Assembly (NCBI RefSeq): GCF_013114595.1
Contig: NZ_VTXE01000012.1
Span: forward strand, 1-64,000
Length of the DNA: 64,000 bases
Direction of reading: 5' to 3'
Source: Vibrio sp. 99-8-1
GTDB taxonomy: Bacteria > Pseudomonadota > Gammaproteobacteria > Enterobacterales > Vibrionaceae
Below the pieces are notes generated by a model that was given only the letters and a program-made list of their open reading frames with translations, ran no database searches and was not told the DNA's origin. The position numbers and the translations under genes were made by a program. Positions 31,321-42,347 of this stretch are shown here, piece by piece (position 1 is the stretch's first letter; every line of letters starts with the position of its first letter).

Positions 31321-33954
31321 ATGAACGAACAATACTCTGCTTTAAAAGGCAATGTGCGTATGTTGGGCCAACTACTTGGCACAACCATTAAAAATGCACA
31401 TGGCGATGAGATGCTGCAACAAGTTGAGCGTATTCGCCAACTCTCTAAGTCAGCAGAACGCGATAATGACACCCAAGCACGAGATGCTTTAATCAAAGAG
31501 ATTTCAGCATTAACAGACGAACAGTTAAACCCTGTTGCCCGTGCGTTTAATCAGTTCCTCAACTTAACCAATATCGCTGAGCAATATCACACCATTTCAA
31601 GACATTGCGACGCCAATGTTTGTGAACCAGACGCGATCAACTCGCTGTTTTCTAAGCTGACTGAAAATAAAATCAGCAAACTGGATGCCGCCCAGTCAAT
31701 AAAAGATCTAAATATTGAACTGGTACTGACTGCTCATCCGACGGAAATTGCCCGTCGTACCATGATCAATAAGCTGGTGAAGATAAATCGCTGTTTATCT
31801 CAATTGGAGCTTACTGATCTATCCAGTAAAGAGCGTCGTAACAATGAACGTCGTTTAGAACAGTTGATTGCTCAATCTTGGCATTCAGATGATATGAGAA
31901 AGCAACGCCCTTCTCCATTAGATGAAGCTAAATGGGGTTTTGCCGTGGTAGAAAACTCACTATGGCAAGCGGTGCCTGACTTTCTAAGAGAGTTAAACCA
32001 CAAAGTCACTGAATATTTAGGTGAAGGACTCCCTATTGATGCGCGTCCGGTGCACTTTTCATCATGGATGGGAGGCGATCGCGACGGTAACCCGTTTGTA
32101 ACCCACACCATCACTCACGAAGTATTGCATTTATCTCGTTGGAAAGCGGCGGATCTCTACCTTAATGACATTCAAGAGTTAGTCAGTGAACTGTCGATGA
32201 TCGACTGCACCGATGAACTGCGTGAACTTGCTGGTGATGCTCACGAACCTTATAGAGCAATTTTAAAAGAGATTCGAACTCAGCTAATCGACACACTGGA
32301 AGTGTTAGATGCCAAGATCAACGGCACTGAAGTTCCAAACAAAGCGATTATTACTCACATAGATCAGCTTTGGGTTCCTCTCTACGCGTGTTACCAATCG
32401 CTACATCAATGCGGAATGGGCGTCATTGCTGATGGCTCACTGTTAGATACACTTCGCAGAGTTAAAGCATTTGGCATCCACCTTGTTCGCTTAGATATTC
32501 GACAAGAAAGTACTCGCCACTCAGACGTATTATCAGAGCTCACTCGATACTTGGGTATTGGCGACTACAACCAGTGGAGCGAGAACGACAAGATATCCTT
32601 CCTTGTTAATGAACTAAGCTCAAAACGTCCACTTTTACCTCGTGACTGGCAGCCTTCAGAACCGGTTCAGGAGGTTTTGGACACCTGTAGGACGATTGCA
32701 GGTCAATCTCGCGATGCATTTGGTTCATATGTCATATCCATGGCAAAAACAGCCTCTGATGTATTAGCGGTCCATCTGCTATTACGAGAGTCTGGTTGTC
32801 AGTTCCGCATGGATGTTTGCCCACTGTTTGAAACCTTAGATGATCTCAATCACTCAGAAACCGTGATTAAGCAGCTACTCAGTATCGACTGGTATCGTGG
32901 CTTTATTCAGGGGCATCAAATGGTGATGATTGGTTACTCTGACTCAGCTAAAGACGCCGGCGTTATGTCTGCTGGTTGGGCGCAGTACAGTGCGATGGAC
33001 GCATTAGTTGAAGTGTGCGAACAAGAAGGTATTGAACTCACTCTTTTCCACGGCCGTGGAGGAACGATTGGTCGAGGAGGGGCGCCAGCACATGCCGCAC
33101 TACTGTCTCAACCACCGAAGAGCTTAAAAGGTGGCCTTCGCGTTACTGAGCAAGGAGAAATGATTCGCTTCAAACTTGGTTTACCTGATGTCGCCGTAAA
33201 TAGCTTTAATCTCTACGCCAGTGCAATACTTGAAGCAAATTTACTACCACCACCTCAGCCAAAGCAGGAATGGCGTGACCTGATGGACGTGCTGTCAGAA
33301 GTCTCTTGTGAGTCATACCGAAAAGTAGTACGAGGAGAACCGGACTTTGTTCCTTACTTCCGAGCAACCACTCCGGAGCAAGAACTCGGCAAACTACCAC
33401 TTGGCTCTCGTCCATCAAAACGAAACCCAAATGGTGGGGTAGAGAGCTTAAGAGCGATTCCATGGATCTTCTCTTGGAGTCAAAACCGCTTAGTTCTGCC
33501 AGCTTGGCTTGGTGCCGGTGAATCCATTCAGTACTCTATCGATAAAGGGCATCAAAACCTATTGGAAGAGATGTGTCGTGAATGGCCATTTTTCTCTACC
33601 CGCTTAGGTATGCTAGAGATGGTTTACTCGAAATCCAATATTGAGATTTCTCGTTATTATGATCAGAGATTAACTGACAAGTCATTGTGGCGCTTAGGCG
33701 ATCAATTAAGAGCGCAGCTACAAAGTGATATTAAAACGGTATTGAATGTCGAGAACAACGAGAACTTAATGCAAAGTAACCCTTGGGGACTTGAGTCTAT
33801 TCGCCTTCGTAATATCTATGTACTGCCGATGAACATTCTGCAAGCAGAGCTATTATATAGAACTCGTCAAACAGAGAACCCATCACCGGAACTCGAAGAA
33901 GCACTAATGGTAACCATTGCAGGCATTGCCGCTGGCATGCGTAATACCGGTTAA
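31321..33954 (+). CDS. ppc: Phosphoenolpyruvate carboxylase
   Basis: 877 aa, usual bacterial length. Catalytic motifs are [17 protein letters not shown] (His near 140), [10 protein letters not shown] and [24 protein letters not shown]; the C-terminus is AAGMRNTG as in the family. It carboxylates PEP to oxaloacetate to refill the TCA cycle, and is normally activated by acetyl-CoA and inhibited by aspartate, the product family of the neighbouring arg and met pathways. Monocistronic. A 13-bp hairpin follows. Confidence 0.97.
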   Translation: MNEQYSALKGNVRMLGQLLGTTIKNAHGDEMLQQVERIRQLSKSAERDNDTQARDALIKEISALTDEQLNPVARAFNQFLNLTNIAEQYHTISRHCDANVCEPDAINSLFSKLTENKISKLDAAQSIKDLNIELVLTAHPTEIARRTMINKLVKINRCLSQLELTDLSSKERRNNERRLEQLIAQSWHSDDMRKQRPSPLDEAKWGFAVVENSLWQAVPDFLRELNHKVTEYLGEGLPIDARPVHFSSWMGGDRDGNPFVTHTITHEVLHLSRWKAADLYLNDIQELVSELSMIDCTDELRELAGDAHEPYRAILKEIRTQLIDTLEVLDAKINGTEVPNKAIITHIDQLWVPLYACYQSLHQCGMGVIADGSLLDTLRRVKAFGIHLVRLDIRQESTRHSDVLSELTRYLGIGDYNQWSENDKISFLVNELSSKRPLLPRDWQPSEPVQEVLDTCRTIAGQSRDAFGSYVISMAKTASDVLAVHLLLRESGCQFRMDVCPLFETLDDLNHSETVIKQLLSIDWYRGFIQGHQMVMIGYSDSAKDAGVMSAGWAQYSAMDALVEVCEQEGIELTLFHGRGGTIGRGGAPAHAALLSQPPKSLKGGLRVTEQGEMIRFKLGLPDVAVNSFNLYASAILEANLLPPPQPKQEWRDLMDVLSEVSCESYRKVVRGEPDFVPYFRATTPEQELGKLPLGSRPSKRNPNGGVESLRAIPWIFSWSQNRLVLPAWLGAGESIQYSIDKGHQNLLEEMCREWPFFSTRLGMLEMVYSKSNIEISRYYDQRLTDKSLWRLGDQLRAQLQSDIKTVLNVENNENLMQSNPWGLESIRLRNIYVLPMNILQAELLYRTRQTENPSPELEEALMVTIAGIAAGMRNTG

Positions 33955-33976
33955 GCTGAATCGATAACCGTTAAAC

Positions 33977-34012
33977 GGGCAAAGCTAAATAATCTGTTTT
34001 TTAGCTTTGCCC
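33977..34012 (+). terminator. Perfect hairpin after ppc
   Basis: GGGCAAAGCTAAA / TTTAGCTTTGCCC, 13 bp with a 10-nt loop, 22 nt past ppc. No U-tract follows on either strand, so it may act with Rho or as an mRNA end stabiliser. Confidence 0.5.
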
Positions 34013-34095
34013 TCTCCACCAATACCCACCAGTGTGACTCGATAAATAGACGTTCACAGTGGCAACTCTTGCTTTATTCAAAACAGAAATTTCTC

Positions 34096-34117
34096 TTATT
34101 GAGAGGTTTGTCAGCTT
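34096..34117 (+). promoter_or_regulatory. Candidate LuxR/HapR-type binding site upstream of aphA
   Basis: TTATTGAGAGGTTTGTCAGC agrees with the LuxR/HapR pattern TTATTGATAAATTTATCAAT mainly in its left half and the central TTT..TCA. HapR/LuxR repression of aphA is established in vibrios. The match here is partial and about 200 bp from the promoter. Confidence 0.3.
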
Positions 34118-34299
34118 TTCAAGCAAAATGCGCTCACCGAATATTCCTTGGTGCATATTTAATGGTATGCTTATGCCCCTCTGTGCCGCCATATATACTA
34201 TACTAAATTCATAAAGGCACAGATTAGAAAGAGATTCACTCTTTCAATTCCTAGGTGATTAACGGCAAATGTGAAGGTGATATGACCATTCAAGTTAAT

Positions 34300-34328
34300 T
34301 TGAGTGGACTAGTTTAAACTGCAATTAT
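34300..34328 (+). promoter_or_regulatory. Candidate aphA promoter
   Basis: TTGAGT, 17-bp spacer ending in TGC (extended -10), AATTAT. It would start transcription about 65 nt before the aphA ATG. Confidence 0.5.
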
Positions 34329-34399
34329 ATTCGTGACATAGAAGCACAAACGCAGTTAAACAATAAATTTACAATTTACTTTTTAATTGGATTTAAGAC

Positions 34400-34939
34400 A
34401 TGTCATTACCACACGTAATCTTAACCGTTCTAAGCACTCGTGATGCTACCGGATACGACATAACAAAAGAGTTTTCATATAGCATCGGATACTTCTGGCG
34501 AGCAAGCCACCAGCAAGTATATAGAGAGCTAAATAAAATGGCTCAAAATGCACTCGTCACATGTGTACTTCAACCTCAAGAAGGAAAACCAGATCGTAAG
34601 GTTTATTCCATTACTGATGAAGGTCGAAAAGCATTAGGCGAATGGTTTGAGCAGCCAACAATTCAACCCACTGTTCGAGATGAGTTTAGTGCTAAGTTAA
34701 TGGCTTGTGCTATTGAACCAAGCGCGACATTCGAAGAACAAGTATCAGCATTGATTGAAGAATCAAAGCAGTTAATCAAGCACTATAACGAGATTGAAGC
34801 TGAGCAATATGCAAATCCTGCTAGCTTAGATAAGTCTGCTCGTTTAGAAAGATTAACACTTCGTCGTAACCTATTTATGCGTGAAGCATGGGTGAGTTGG
34901 GCGGAAGAGGTTCAAGCTGAACTTAAAAGCATGAGCTAA
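34400..34939 (+). CDS. aphA: PadR-family quorum-sensing/virulence regulator AphA
   Basis: 179 aa. An N-terminal winged helix (MSLPHVILTVLSTRDATGYD, FWRASHQQVYRELNKMAQNALV, PDRKVYSITDEGRKALGEWF) and a C-terminal helical dimerisation arm (YANPASLDKSARLERLTLRRNLF) match Vibrio AphA closely. In vibrios AphA is the low-cell-density master regulator, opposing LuxR/HapR and, in V. cholerae, activating tcpPH. A Vibrionaceae hallmark in this window. Weak GGA ribosome binding site. Translation control by Qrr sRNAs is known for the family; no qrr gene is in this window. Confidence 0.93.
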   Translation: MSLPHVILTVLSTRDATGYDITKEFSYSIGYFWRASHQQVYRELNKMAQNALVTCVLQPQEGKPDRKVYSITDEGRKALGEWFEQPTIQPTVRDEFSAKLMACAIEPSATFEEQVSALIEESKQLIKHYNEIEAEQYANPASLDKSARLERLTLRRNLFMREAWVSWAEEVQAELKSMS

Positions 34940-34968
34940 AAAGCATGAACTAATGCGGTTCTACTAGC

Positions 34969-35005
34969 AATCAAGGCTCATAAGTCATGCTTACGAGCCT
35001 TGATT
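34969..35005 (+). terminator. Intrinsic terminator of aphA
   Basis: AATCAAGGCTC / GAGCCTTGATT, extended inward by TAAG/CTTA across one mismatch, followed by ACTCTTTTT, about 30 nt past aphA. Confidence 0.75.
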
Positions 35006-35066
35006 ACTCTTTTTCACAATAAACTAAAACCATCATTGCTCGAATAACGGTTAGCTTACCCTACTA

Positions 35067-35987
<921 letters not shown>

Positions 35988-35998
35988 CTAATTCCATT

Positions 35999-36022
35999 CG
36001 ACGTTTAGACGTCCATATGTCT
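35999..36022 (-). promoter_or_regulatory. MetJ operator (met boxes) of metF
   Basis: Three adjacent 8-mers CGACGTTT, AGACGTCC and ATATGTCT match AGACGTCT at 6, 7 and 6 of 8 positions, 45 bp upstream of metF. Confidence 0.85.
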
Positions 36023-36081
36023 ATAGAATGAATTGAATTGTGATCAATGTCAACATGTAAATAACAACAAATCGACAGATT

Positions 36082-36119
36082 GAGGCGACCAGCCTTTCAA
36101 AAAAGAAATGCTGGCCTCA
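36082..36119 (-). terminator. Hairpin after metL
   Basis: GAGG-CCAGC-TTTC paired with GAAA-GCTGG-CCTC around a T-rich loop, 22 nt past the metL stop. It lacks a good U-tract, so it is a probable but weak terminator. Confidence 0.45.
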
Positions 36120-36140
36120 GATGTTAGACATCCATATTGA

Positions 36141-38546
36141 TTAAAATAAACTCGACAAGCGATTAATATCCGATTGAATAGCACCAGCGGTTACTGCTCG
36201 TCCTGCTCCTGGCCCTCGAATGACTAAAGGGTTGTCTTTATACCAGTGACTCTCAATAGCAAAAATATTGTCACATGGCAGCAAGTTGGCAAGGGCGTGA
36301 TCTCGATTAAGGGCTTCAATACCAACAGATGCTTGACCATTCTTCTCCAGCCTAGCCACATAACGCAGCACTTTATCTTCACGCTGCGCTTTGGCTAACC
36401 GTTTAGCCAAAATATCACTCAATAGCTCACTCTGGTCAAAAAACTCATCAATAGTCAGATCGTTCAGCTCTTCAGGAACCAAGCTTTCTACTTTGACATT
36501 CTCAGGTTCAATACTTAACCCTGACTCTCTGGTTAAAATAACCAACTTCCTCATCACATCGGAGCCATCCAGATCCGTTCGAGGGTCAGGTTCAGTTAAG
36601 CCTTGTTGCCACGCTAACTCCATTAACTCATGAAACGCTATCGAACCATCAAACTGCTGAAATAACCAAGAGAGTGTCCCAGAGAAAATACCCGACAGAG
36701 CAACGATATTGTCTCCACTTTCACGCAAATCCCGCACGGTATGATTTACCGGTAACCCTGCACCTACCGTGGCATTGTATAACCAGTGGCGACCTGTTTT
36801 TTGAAAGGCATTCTGAGTTTTATAATAAAACTCGCTAGAAGAAGAGCCTGCTACTTTGTTAGCAGAAATCAGGTGTAATCCTTTTTCTGCAATATCTGGA
36901 TACTTATGAGCAATCTGATGACTTGCCGTCACATCAAGAACAATCACTTCATCATACTCTTGCTGATGCGAGAGCTTCTCTATCCAATCATGCCCATCAT
37001 GTTCTATTGCCTCGTCTTGGTACTGATTGAGTGCGGCATGAACATCAAGTCCTTCTAGGTTCATAAAATAGCGCTGACTAGTGACAACCGCGATCAAATC
37101 AAAACTCATACCGCGACGTTTTTCCAGCTCTTCTTTCTGCTTAGCAAACAACTCTAACCAGCTAGAACCTATATTGCCTTTGCCACACAACACTAAGCCG
37201 ACTCTCTTCTGTGCTTGGAAAAGCTGTCGATGGATCCCTTGCACCAATTGAGAGCTGTCGACCTTTCTCAATACAGCCACCACACTTAATCCTGATTCGG
37301 CTTGGCAAATAAACTCAACCGGACAATTTTTAAGTTGCTGATAAAAACCGTGACTGTGAATCGGGTTACCCGTTACGCCAGCACCCACTGCCCCGACCAT
37401 GCTGTAGCCTTCTCTTAGACGAATCTCTCCCTCTATGGCCGCGTCTTGAAGAAACGCCAATGCACCACCAACAAGCTCGGAGGTATAGGCTAACAATATC
37501 TCCCCTTGATCAGGCTGAATATCAAACGCTAAAGGTTGCAGTTGTGCTCTCTGTAAGCTGCTTAAGATCTCGCCCTGCGCTCGATCAAAGTCGTGCGCAT
37601 GACCAATATTAAGTTCAATCAATAACACTTCGTCTAATGACGTGATGATTTTTGCGCCACGGCCAGAGGCAAGTACACGTTCGATTCTTGTTGAGCCCGC
37701 TTCAGGTTGATAGCTGCATCTTAGGTCGAGATCCATTGCGCTCTGTGCCACAGGTTGTAATGTCCGGCTATGCAATACAGGAGCCGCAAGCCGAGCAAGT
37801 TCACTCGCTTCATCTAACCTTAACAAAGGCAACAAACAGGCATCTTTCACTTTACGCGGATCAGCACTGTACACACCGGCGACATCACTCCAAATCGTCA
37901 CTCTACAAGCATCAGCAAGTGCACCGATAATGGTGGCGGAATAATCCGAACCGTTTCGTCCCAACAGTACCGTTTCGCCTGACGCGCTCTGCGCCATAAA
38001 ACCTGTAATAACCAACTTATGATGAGAATGCTGTGCTAACGTCTCAACCAGCAAAGGTCTAGAGCGTTTTCTATCCACTTCAGGTTGCGTGCCTTTTTCT
38101 GCACGCAGAAACAGCCTTGAATCCAACGCGATAGCAGGTTGTTGCTTCTGGTTAAGCAGTGCAGTTAACAGTCGAGCTGACCAAATTTCACCATGACCAA
38201 GAACATTCGCGACTTGTCCGTCCGACAGTGGTGCCATAAGCTCACCAATCGCAGAGACTTCGCTATTTAATTGTTGTAAAAGAGGCTCGCAATCATCCAC
38301 TAACTCTTCAATCAATTGCGATTGAAACTGCCGCAAGTCCATCAACAACTCATGGGCTAATCGGCCGTCTTTATTAAGGGCAGCTAACCACTCTAATAGT
38401 TTATTGGTGGTGTCTCCCGCTGCAGACACCACGATTAAATCCTCTTCCGTTGAGTACTCTGATAGTAAAGTCACAACGCGTCGGTAACATTCGGGATCCG
38501 CTAGACTACTGCCACCAAACTTGTGCAACTGACGTACTTGGCTCAT
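36141..38546 (-). CDS. metL: Bifunctional aspartokinase / homoserine dehydrogenase II
   Basis: 801 aa. The N-terminal aspartokinase (residues ~1-300: LHKFGGSSLADPECYRRVV, LLGRNGSDYSATIIGAL) is joined through a regulatory region to homoserine dehydrogenase (~455-801: VGLVLCGKGNIGSSWLELF, SANKVAG, YNATVGAGLPV, PDPRTDLDGSDVMRKLVIL). Choice of metL over thrA rests on its position directly after metB: the metB TAG is immediately followed by the metL ATG. It provides homoserine for methionine and should be repressed by MetJ. Confidence 0.95.
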   Translation of the reverse strand: MSQVRQLHKFGGSSLADPECYRRVVTLLSEYSTEEDLIVVSAAGDTTNKLLEWLAALNKDGRLAHELLMDLRQFQSQLIEELVDDCEPLLQQLNSEVSAIGELMAPLSDGQVANVLGHGEIWSARLLTALLNQKQQPAIALDSRLFLRAEKGTQPEVDRKRSRPLLVETLAQHSHHKLVITGFMAQSASGETVLLGRNGSDYSATIIGALADACRVTIWSDVAGVYSADPRKVKDACLLPLLRLDEASELARLAAPVLHSRTLQPVAQSAMDLDLRCSYQPEAGSTRIERVLASGRGAKIITSLDEVLLIELNIGHAHDFDRAQGEILSSLQRAQLQPLAFDIQPDQGEILLAYTSELVGGALAFLQDAAIEGEIRLREGYSMVGAVGAGVTGNPIHSHGFYQQLKNCPVEFICQAESGLSVVAVLRKVDSSQLVQGIHRQLFQAQKRVGLVLCGKGNIGSSWLELFAKQKEELEKRRGMSFDLIAVVTSQRYFMNLEGLDVHAALNQYQDEAIEHDGHDWIEKLSHQQEYDEVIVLDVTASHQIAHKYPDIAEKGLHLISANKVAGSSSSEFYYKTQNAFQKTGRHWLYNATVGAGLPVNHTVRDLRESGDNIVALSGIFSGTLSWLFQQFDGSIAFHELMELAWQQGLTEPDPRTDLDGSDVMRKLVILTRESGLSIEPENVKVESLVPEELNDLTIDEFFDQSELLSDILAKRLAKAQREDKVLRYVARLEKNGQASVGIEALNRDHALANLLPCDNIFAIESHWYKDNPLVIRGPGAGRAVTAGAIQSDINRLSSLF

Positions 38547-39713
38547 CTAAGCTTCTCCCTCAACTACAGCGAATGCATGCTGTAAATCGGCAATAAGATC
38601 TTGGCTATCTTCAAGGCCGATAGATAATCTCAACAGTTGCTGGGAAATTCCCGCCTCTTGTAACGCTTGTTCTCCCATTGCTCGGTGGGTCATTGAAGCT
38701 GGGTGACAAATCAAGCTTTCGACACCGCCCAACGACTCTGCAAGAGAGAATAGTGTCAACTCATTAACAAAAGTTTTTAACTGATCGTCTGTACCGGAAT
38801 ACTCAAAACTCAGCATGGAACCAAAGCCACTCTGCTGTTTTTTCGCAATATCATGGCCCGGATGATCTGGCAGACTAGGATGGTATATTTTTGCGACTTG
38901 TTTTTGAATTTGCAAAAATTCCAGCACCTTTTGAGCGCCCTCTTCATGAAGCCTCATTCTGGCACCAAGAGTTCGTATTCCCCTTAGTGTCATGTAACTG
39001 TCGAATGGAGTCCCCGTCGCACCTATGCAGTTTCCCCACCACGCGAGCTCTTCAGCATGTTGTTCACTTTTCGTGATCACGACACCACCAATAACATCGG
39101 AGTGGCCATTGATATACTTGGTCGTTGAGTGAACAACAAAGTCAGCGCCTAGTTCTAATGGCTTTTGGTATATCGGTGTCAAAAAGGTATTGTCCACTGC
39201 CACTAGCGCTCCAACCTTACGCGCTTTTTCACATATTTCTGCAATATCAACAACCCGAACCAGTGGATTAGACGGCGTCTCTAATAAAATTAATTTAGGC
39301 GATTTTTCTAATGCAGCATCAAGCTGTGTACTATCTGATTGATCGATAAACTCAACGTTAAAATCCCCTTTATTCGCTCGTGTATTGAACAACCTATGCG
39401 TACCACCATAGCAATCATGTGGTGCAACGATGAGATCATTTGGCCCTAAGTAAGCGGACACAAGCAAGTTTAGAGCAGATGTTCCGCAGTTAGTGACCAC
39501 GGCCCCTACACCCGATTCTAGCTCGTAAAGAGCCTGCTCTAGCAGACTTCGATTTGGATTTCCGGAGCGGGTATAGTCATACTTAGGAACATCGCCAAAA
39601 TGAGGAAAACTATAATTAGTAGATAGATAGATAGGAGGAACAACTGCTTGGTGTTGCGTGTCAGATTCTATTCCAGTGCGAACAGCAATTGTTGCTGGCT
39701 TCCGTTTAGTCAT
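38547..39713 (-). CDS. metB: Cystathionine gamma-synthase
   Basis: 388 aa PLP enzyme of the Cys/Met metabolism family. PLP-binding Lys is in VVHSTTKYINGHSDVIGGV; other family blocks are YDYTRSGNPNRSLLEQALYELE and VETPSNPL-like LLETPSNPLVRVVDIA. It condenses O-succinylhomoserine with cysteine. I start at the ATG at 39713, giving the usual length; a 14-residue longer frame has no family support. Divergent from metJ across a MetJ box array. Confidence 0.95.
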   Translation of the reverse strand: MTKRKPATIAVRTGIESDTQHQAVVPPIYLSTNYSFPHFGDVPKYDYTRSGNPNRSLLEQALYELESGVGAVVTNCGTSALNLLVSAYLGPNDLIVAPHDCYGGTHRLFNTRANKGDFNVEFIDQSDSTQLDAALEKSPKLILLETPSNPLVRVVDIAEICEKARKVGALVAVDNTFLTPIYQKPLELGADFVVHSTTKYINGHSDVIGGVVITKSEQHAEELAWWGNCIGATGTPFDSYMTLRGIRTLGARMRLHEEGAQKVLEFLQIQKQVAKIYHPSLPDHPGHDIAKKQQSGFGSMLSFEYSGTDDQLKTFVNELTLFSLAESLGGVESLICHPASMTHRAMGEQALQEAGISQQLLRLSIGLEDSQDLIADLQHAFAVVEGEA

Positions 39714-39864
39714 AAGATGGTTTTCCTTTCCATATATCTTTACTGAGTGCGTCAATTAACGCGTAATGTAAACTATAGTTTATTTGTTGCTACTGAGCTT
39801 ATCTGTTATTACGCCATTTGTTATCATGAGGCTTATTATTAAGCACTTTACTTGCCATTAGCTA

Positions 39865-39896
39865 GGACGTCAATACCTCTAGACGTCTATATGTCT
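39865..39896. promoter_or_regulatory. MetJ operator between metB and metJ
   Basis: Four contiguous 8-mers GGACGTCA, ATACCTCT, AGACGTCT and ATATGTCT match the met box AGACGTCT at 6, 5, 8 and 6 positions. The exact box is at 39881-39888. It should control both divergent genes. Confidence 0.92.
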
Positions 39897-39971
39897 TTGC
39901 TTATGGCAGTAAATCCAGCTAAAATCGACAGTTATAATTATTATCTAGTATTTCATATTTAAAGGTGCGCA

Positions 39972-40292
39972 ATGGCAGACTGGAATGGTGACTACATTAG
40001 TCCTTATGCAGAACATGGAAAAAAAAGTGAACAAGTTAAGAAAATCACGGTATCTATTCCATTAAAAGTATTAAAAGTATTGACGGACGAACGTACACGA
40101 CGCCAAGTAAATAACTTGCGACATGCCACCAATAGCGAACTATTATGTGAAGCTTTTCTACACGCTTATACTGGGCAACCTTTGCCAACAGATGAAGATT
40201 TAAGAAAAGACAGACCGGATGATATTCCAACAGAAGCCAAAGCAATGATGACCGCAATGGGCATTGAGTTTGAAGCCTTCGATGAAGAATAA
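39972..40292 (+). CDS. metJ: Methionine repressor MetJ
   Basis: 106 aa, ribbon-helix-helix repressor. The DNA-binding beta ribbon is [19 protein letters not shown], followed by [30 protein letters not shown], nearly invariant in the family. It binds tandem met boxes with S-adenosylmethionine as corepressor. Two such arrays occur in this window, including one in its own promoter, so autoregulation is expected. Confidence 0.98.
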   Translation: MADWNGDYISPYAEHGKKSEQVKKITVSIPLKVLKVLTDERTRRQVNNLRHATNSELLCEAFLHAYTGQPLPTDEDLRKDRPDDIPTEAKAMMTAMGIEFEAFDEE

Positions 40293-40294
40293 TT

Positions 40295-40330
40295 AATAAA
40301 ATGGCCGCTCCATGGAGCGGCCATTTTATT
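40295..40330. terminator. Bidirectional terminator between metJ and malic enzyme
   Basis: AATAAAATGGCCGCTC / GAGCGGCCATTTTATT is a perfect 16-bp inverted repeat with a 4-nt centre, with A/T runs on both flanks, serving both convergent genes. Confidence 0.9.
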
Positions 40331-40343
40331 ATCTGTGTACCCT

Positions 40344-41603
40344 TTAAAGCATATAGCCATCTGGCATATCAATTCTGGCCACACCAGAATCAACCGCCGC
40401 TTGTGCGACCGCTTTAGCCACGCGAGGAAGTAATCTAGGATCCATAGGTTTTGGTATAATGTACTCTTTACCAAACTCTAATGATGTCACTCCCGCAGCT
40501 TGTTTTACTTGCTCAGGAACGGGCTCTTTTGCCAACTGGCGGATGGCTTCAACTGCGGCAAGTTTCATTTCGATATTGATTTCACTGGCACGCACATCCA
40601 AAGCACCACGGAACAAAAACGGGAAGCAGATAACATTATTCACCTGATTAGGATAGTCAGAACGCCCCGTACCCATGATCAAATCATCACGCACACGATG
40701 AGCTAACTCTGGTTTAATTTCAGGATCAGGATTAGAACATGCAAACACTACAGGGTTATCTGCCATTAAATTTAATGCATCTTGGGGCAGCAAATCTGGA
40801 CCGGATACACCTAAAAATAGATCTGCACCAGTAATTACATCTTCTAATGTTCTCTTATCCGTATTACTGGCAAACAATTTCTTATGCTCAGTTAAATCGT
40901 CTCGACGAGTATGGATAACGCCTTTACGATCAAGCATGTAGATTTTCTCACGTTGAGCTCCACACTTGATCAATAGCTCCATACAAGCCGTCGCTGCGGC
41001 GCCAGCCCCAAGACAAACAATCGTTGACTCTGATAACTCTTTACCCTGCAACTCGATAGCATTGAGCATACCCGCAGCAGTAACAATCGCAGTACCATGT
41101 TGGTCATCATGAAAAACAGGCACATCACAACGTTCAATTAAACGACGTTCAATTTCAAAACAGTCCGGTGCTTTAATATCTTCCAGGTTAATGCCACCAA
41201 ATGTATCCGCAATATTCGCTACTGTTTCTACAAACTCGTCAATGGTTCGGTGTTTTACCTGAATATCGATGGAATCTAAACCAGCAAAGCGTTTAAAAAG
41301 AAGGGCTTTACCTTCCATTACTGGCTTTGAAGCCATTGGCCCTAGGTTCCCCAACCCTAAAATAGCAGTACCATTAGAGATAACCGCAACCATATTCCCT
41401 TTGGCTGTATACTTATAAACGTTATTTGCATCTTGAGCGATCTCTCGAACTGGCTCAGCGACGCCAGGGCTATATGCTAATGCAAGATCTTCAACAGAGT
41501 CAGCCGGCTTAGTTAGCTCGACTGAGATTTTTCCTGCAACAGGATGAGAGTGATAACGGAGTGCTTTTTGACGAAATTCTTCTTGTTGATTGTCATCAGA
41601 CAT
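40344..41603 (-). CDS. Malic enzyme, short form
   Basis: 419 aa. Malic and NAD(P)-binding domains only: GNMVAVISNGTAILGLGNLGPMASKPVMEGKA, FGGINLEDIKAPDCFEIERRL, FHDDQHGTAIVTAAG, then Rossmann IVCLGAGAAATACMELL and FACSNPDPEIKPELA. It decarboxylates malate to pyruvate. It lacks the C-terminal phosphotransacetylase-like domain of E. coli MaeB (about 760 aa), so I do not give that symbol; coenzyme preference cannot be decided. I use the ATG at 41603; a TTG 15 nt upstream is less likely. Confidence 0.92.
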   Translation of the reverse strand: MSDDNQQEEFRQKALRYHSHPVAGKISVELTKPADSVEDLALAYSPGVAEPVREIAQDANNVYKYTAKGNMVAVISNGTAILGLGNLGPMASKPVMEGKALLFKRFAGLDSIDIQVKHRTIDEFVETVANIADTFGGINLEDIKAPDCFEIERRLIERCDVPVFHDDQHGTAIVTAAGMLNAIELQGKELSESTIVCLGAGAAATACMELLIKCGAQREKIYMLDRKGVIHTRRDDLTEHKKLFASNTDKRTLEDVITGADLFLGVSGPDLLPQDALNLMADNPVVFACSNPDPEIKPELAHRVRDDLIMGTGRSDYPNQVNNVICFPFLFRGALDVRASEINIEMKLAAVEAIRQLAKEPVPEQVKQAAGVTSLEFGKEYIIPKPMDPRLLPRVAKAVAQAAVDSGVARIDMPDGYML

Positions 41604-41781
41604 AGTGTACTTTTCCAAAGAGAGTAAAACTGAATAGTAAGAATATAGATTTTATTACACTTTTATAAAAAAGCGCGATTATTATTGAGAAAAAATATCA
41701 ATCTCAACAATAACACTGACTACCATGAGAAAATCTATCTAACGAACACACAAAACGAGTCACAACGGTAGCTAAAGATCG

Positions 41782-41808
41782 AAAAAAGGACGCCTAAGCG
41801 TCCTTTTC
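41782..41808 (-). terminator. Intrinsic terminator of rpmE
   Basis: AAAAGGACGC / GCGTCCTTTT with a CTAA loop and T6 on the minus strand, 27 nt past rpmE. Confidence 0.92.
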
Positions 41809-41834
41809 TAAATTCGGGAATAATACTTAAAGTA

Positions 41835-42053
41835 TTACTTCTTGCTTGATAGCGCACCGAAACGTTTGTTGAAGCGATCAACACGACCACCAGTATCAAC
41901 GATACGTTGCTTACCAGTGTAGAATGGGTGGCACTTATCACATACGTCTAGGTGGATAGAATCTTTACCTAGAGTAGAGTTAAATTCGAAAGAGTTGCCG
42001 CAAGAACAAGTTGCGTTAACTGCTTTATATTCAGGATGGATACCTGTTTTCAT
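41835..42053 (-). CDS. rpmE: 50S ribosomal protein L31, zinc-binding form
   Basis: 72 aa. The zinc ligands are present (CSCG near residue 16 and CDKC near 37), which marks the C+ form, as opposed to the zinc-free RpmE2 paralogue used in zinc starvation. The C-terminus [20 protein letters not shown] is typical. Located on the large subunit at the bridge to the small one. Monocistronic, divergent from priA. Confidence 0.97.
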   Translation of the reverse strand: MKTGIHPEYKAVNATCSCGNSFEFNSTLGKDSIHLDVCDKCHPFYTGKQRIVDTGGRVDRFNKRFGALSSKK

Positions 42054-42347
42054 GGGAAAACCTCATATATAGGCCGTGTCGCTATCCGATTCTAAGCCGG
42101 ACACCACACGTGTGTTCAAAAGTAAAAAGCATAGCAATGCTACACCATTAAGGCGCAGTATATTAATGAATAGCTTAGTTCGGATCAACCTATTTGAGTT
42201 TTTTTTCATCAAATAACTTCGCTTCTAAACAATAAAGTGAGTCATGTTCAGAGCCACCACCACGATCATTTATACTCCGTCTCGTAATTCAACGCAGCTT
42301 CCACTACACTGTCCTCTCCAATTTTAGCCTTAATTTTACTGAAGTTT
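42054..42347. other. rpmE-priA divergent control region
   Basis: 294 nt with no gene. I see no promoter good enough to call; a TAGAAT -10-like hexamer at about 42085 lies upstream of rpmE, with its best -35 19 bp away. Confidence 0.35.

Larger units (their letters stand above)
33955..34399. other. 445-nt ppc-aphA intergenic region
   Basis: No supported gene. It holds a perfect hairpin after ppc (33977-34012), a LuxR/HapR-like sequence (34096-34117), an imperfect palindrome TGCATA-N7-TATGC (34153-34170), an 8-bp inverted repeat TCTGTGCC / GGCACAGA (34180-34223) around an A/T-rich core, and the candidate aphA promoter (34300-34328). Confidence 0.6.

Noticed and set aside
34001..34192. A 63-codon frame on the minus strand between ppc and aphA
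   Set aside because: No ribosome binding site, no recognisable motif, and it overlaps the hairpin after ppc and the LuxR-like site; it looks like chance.
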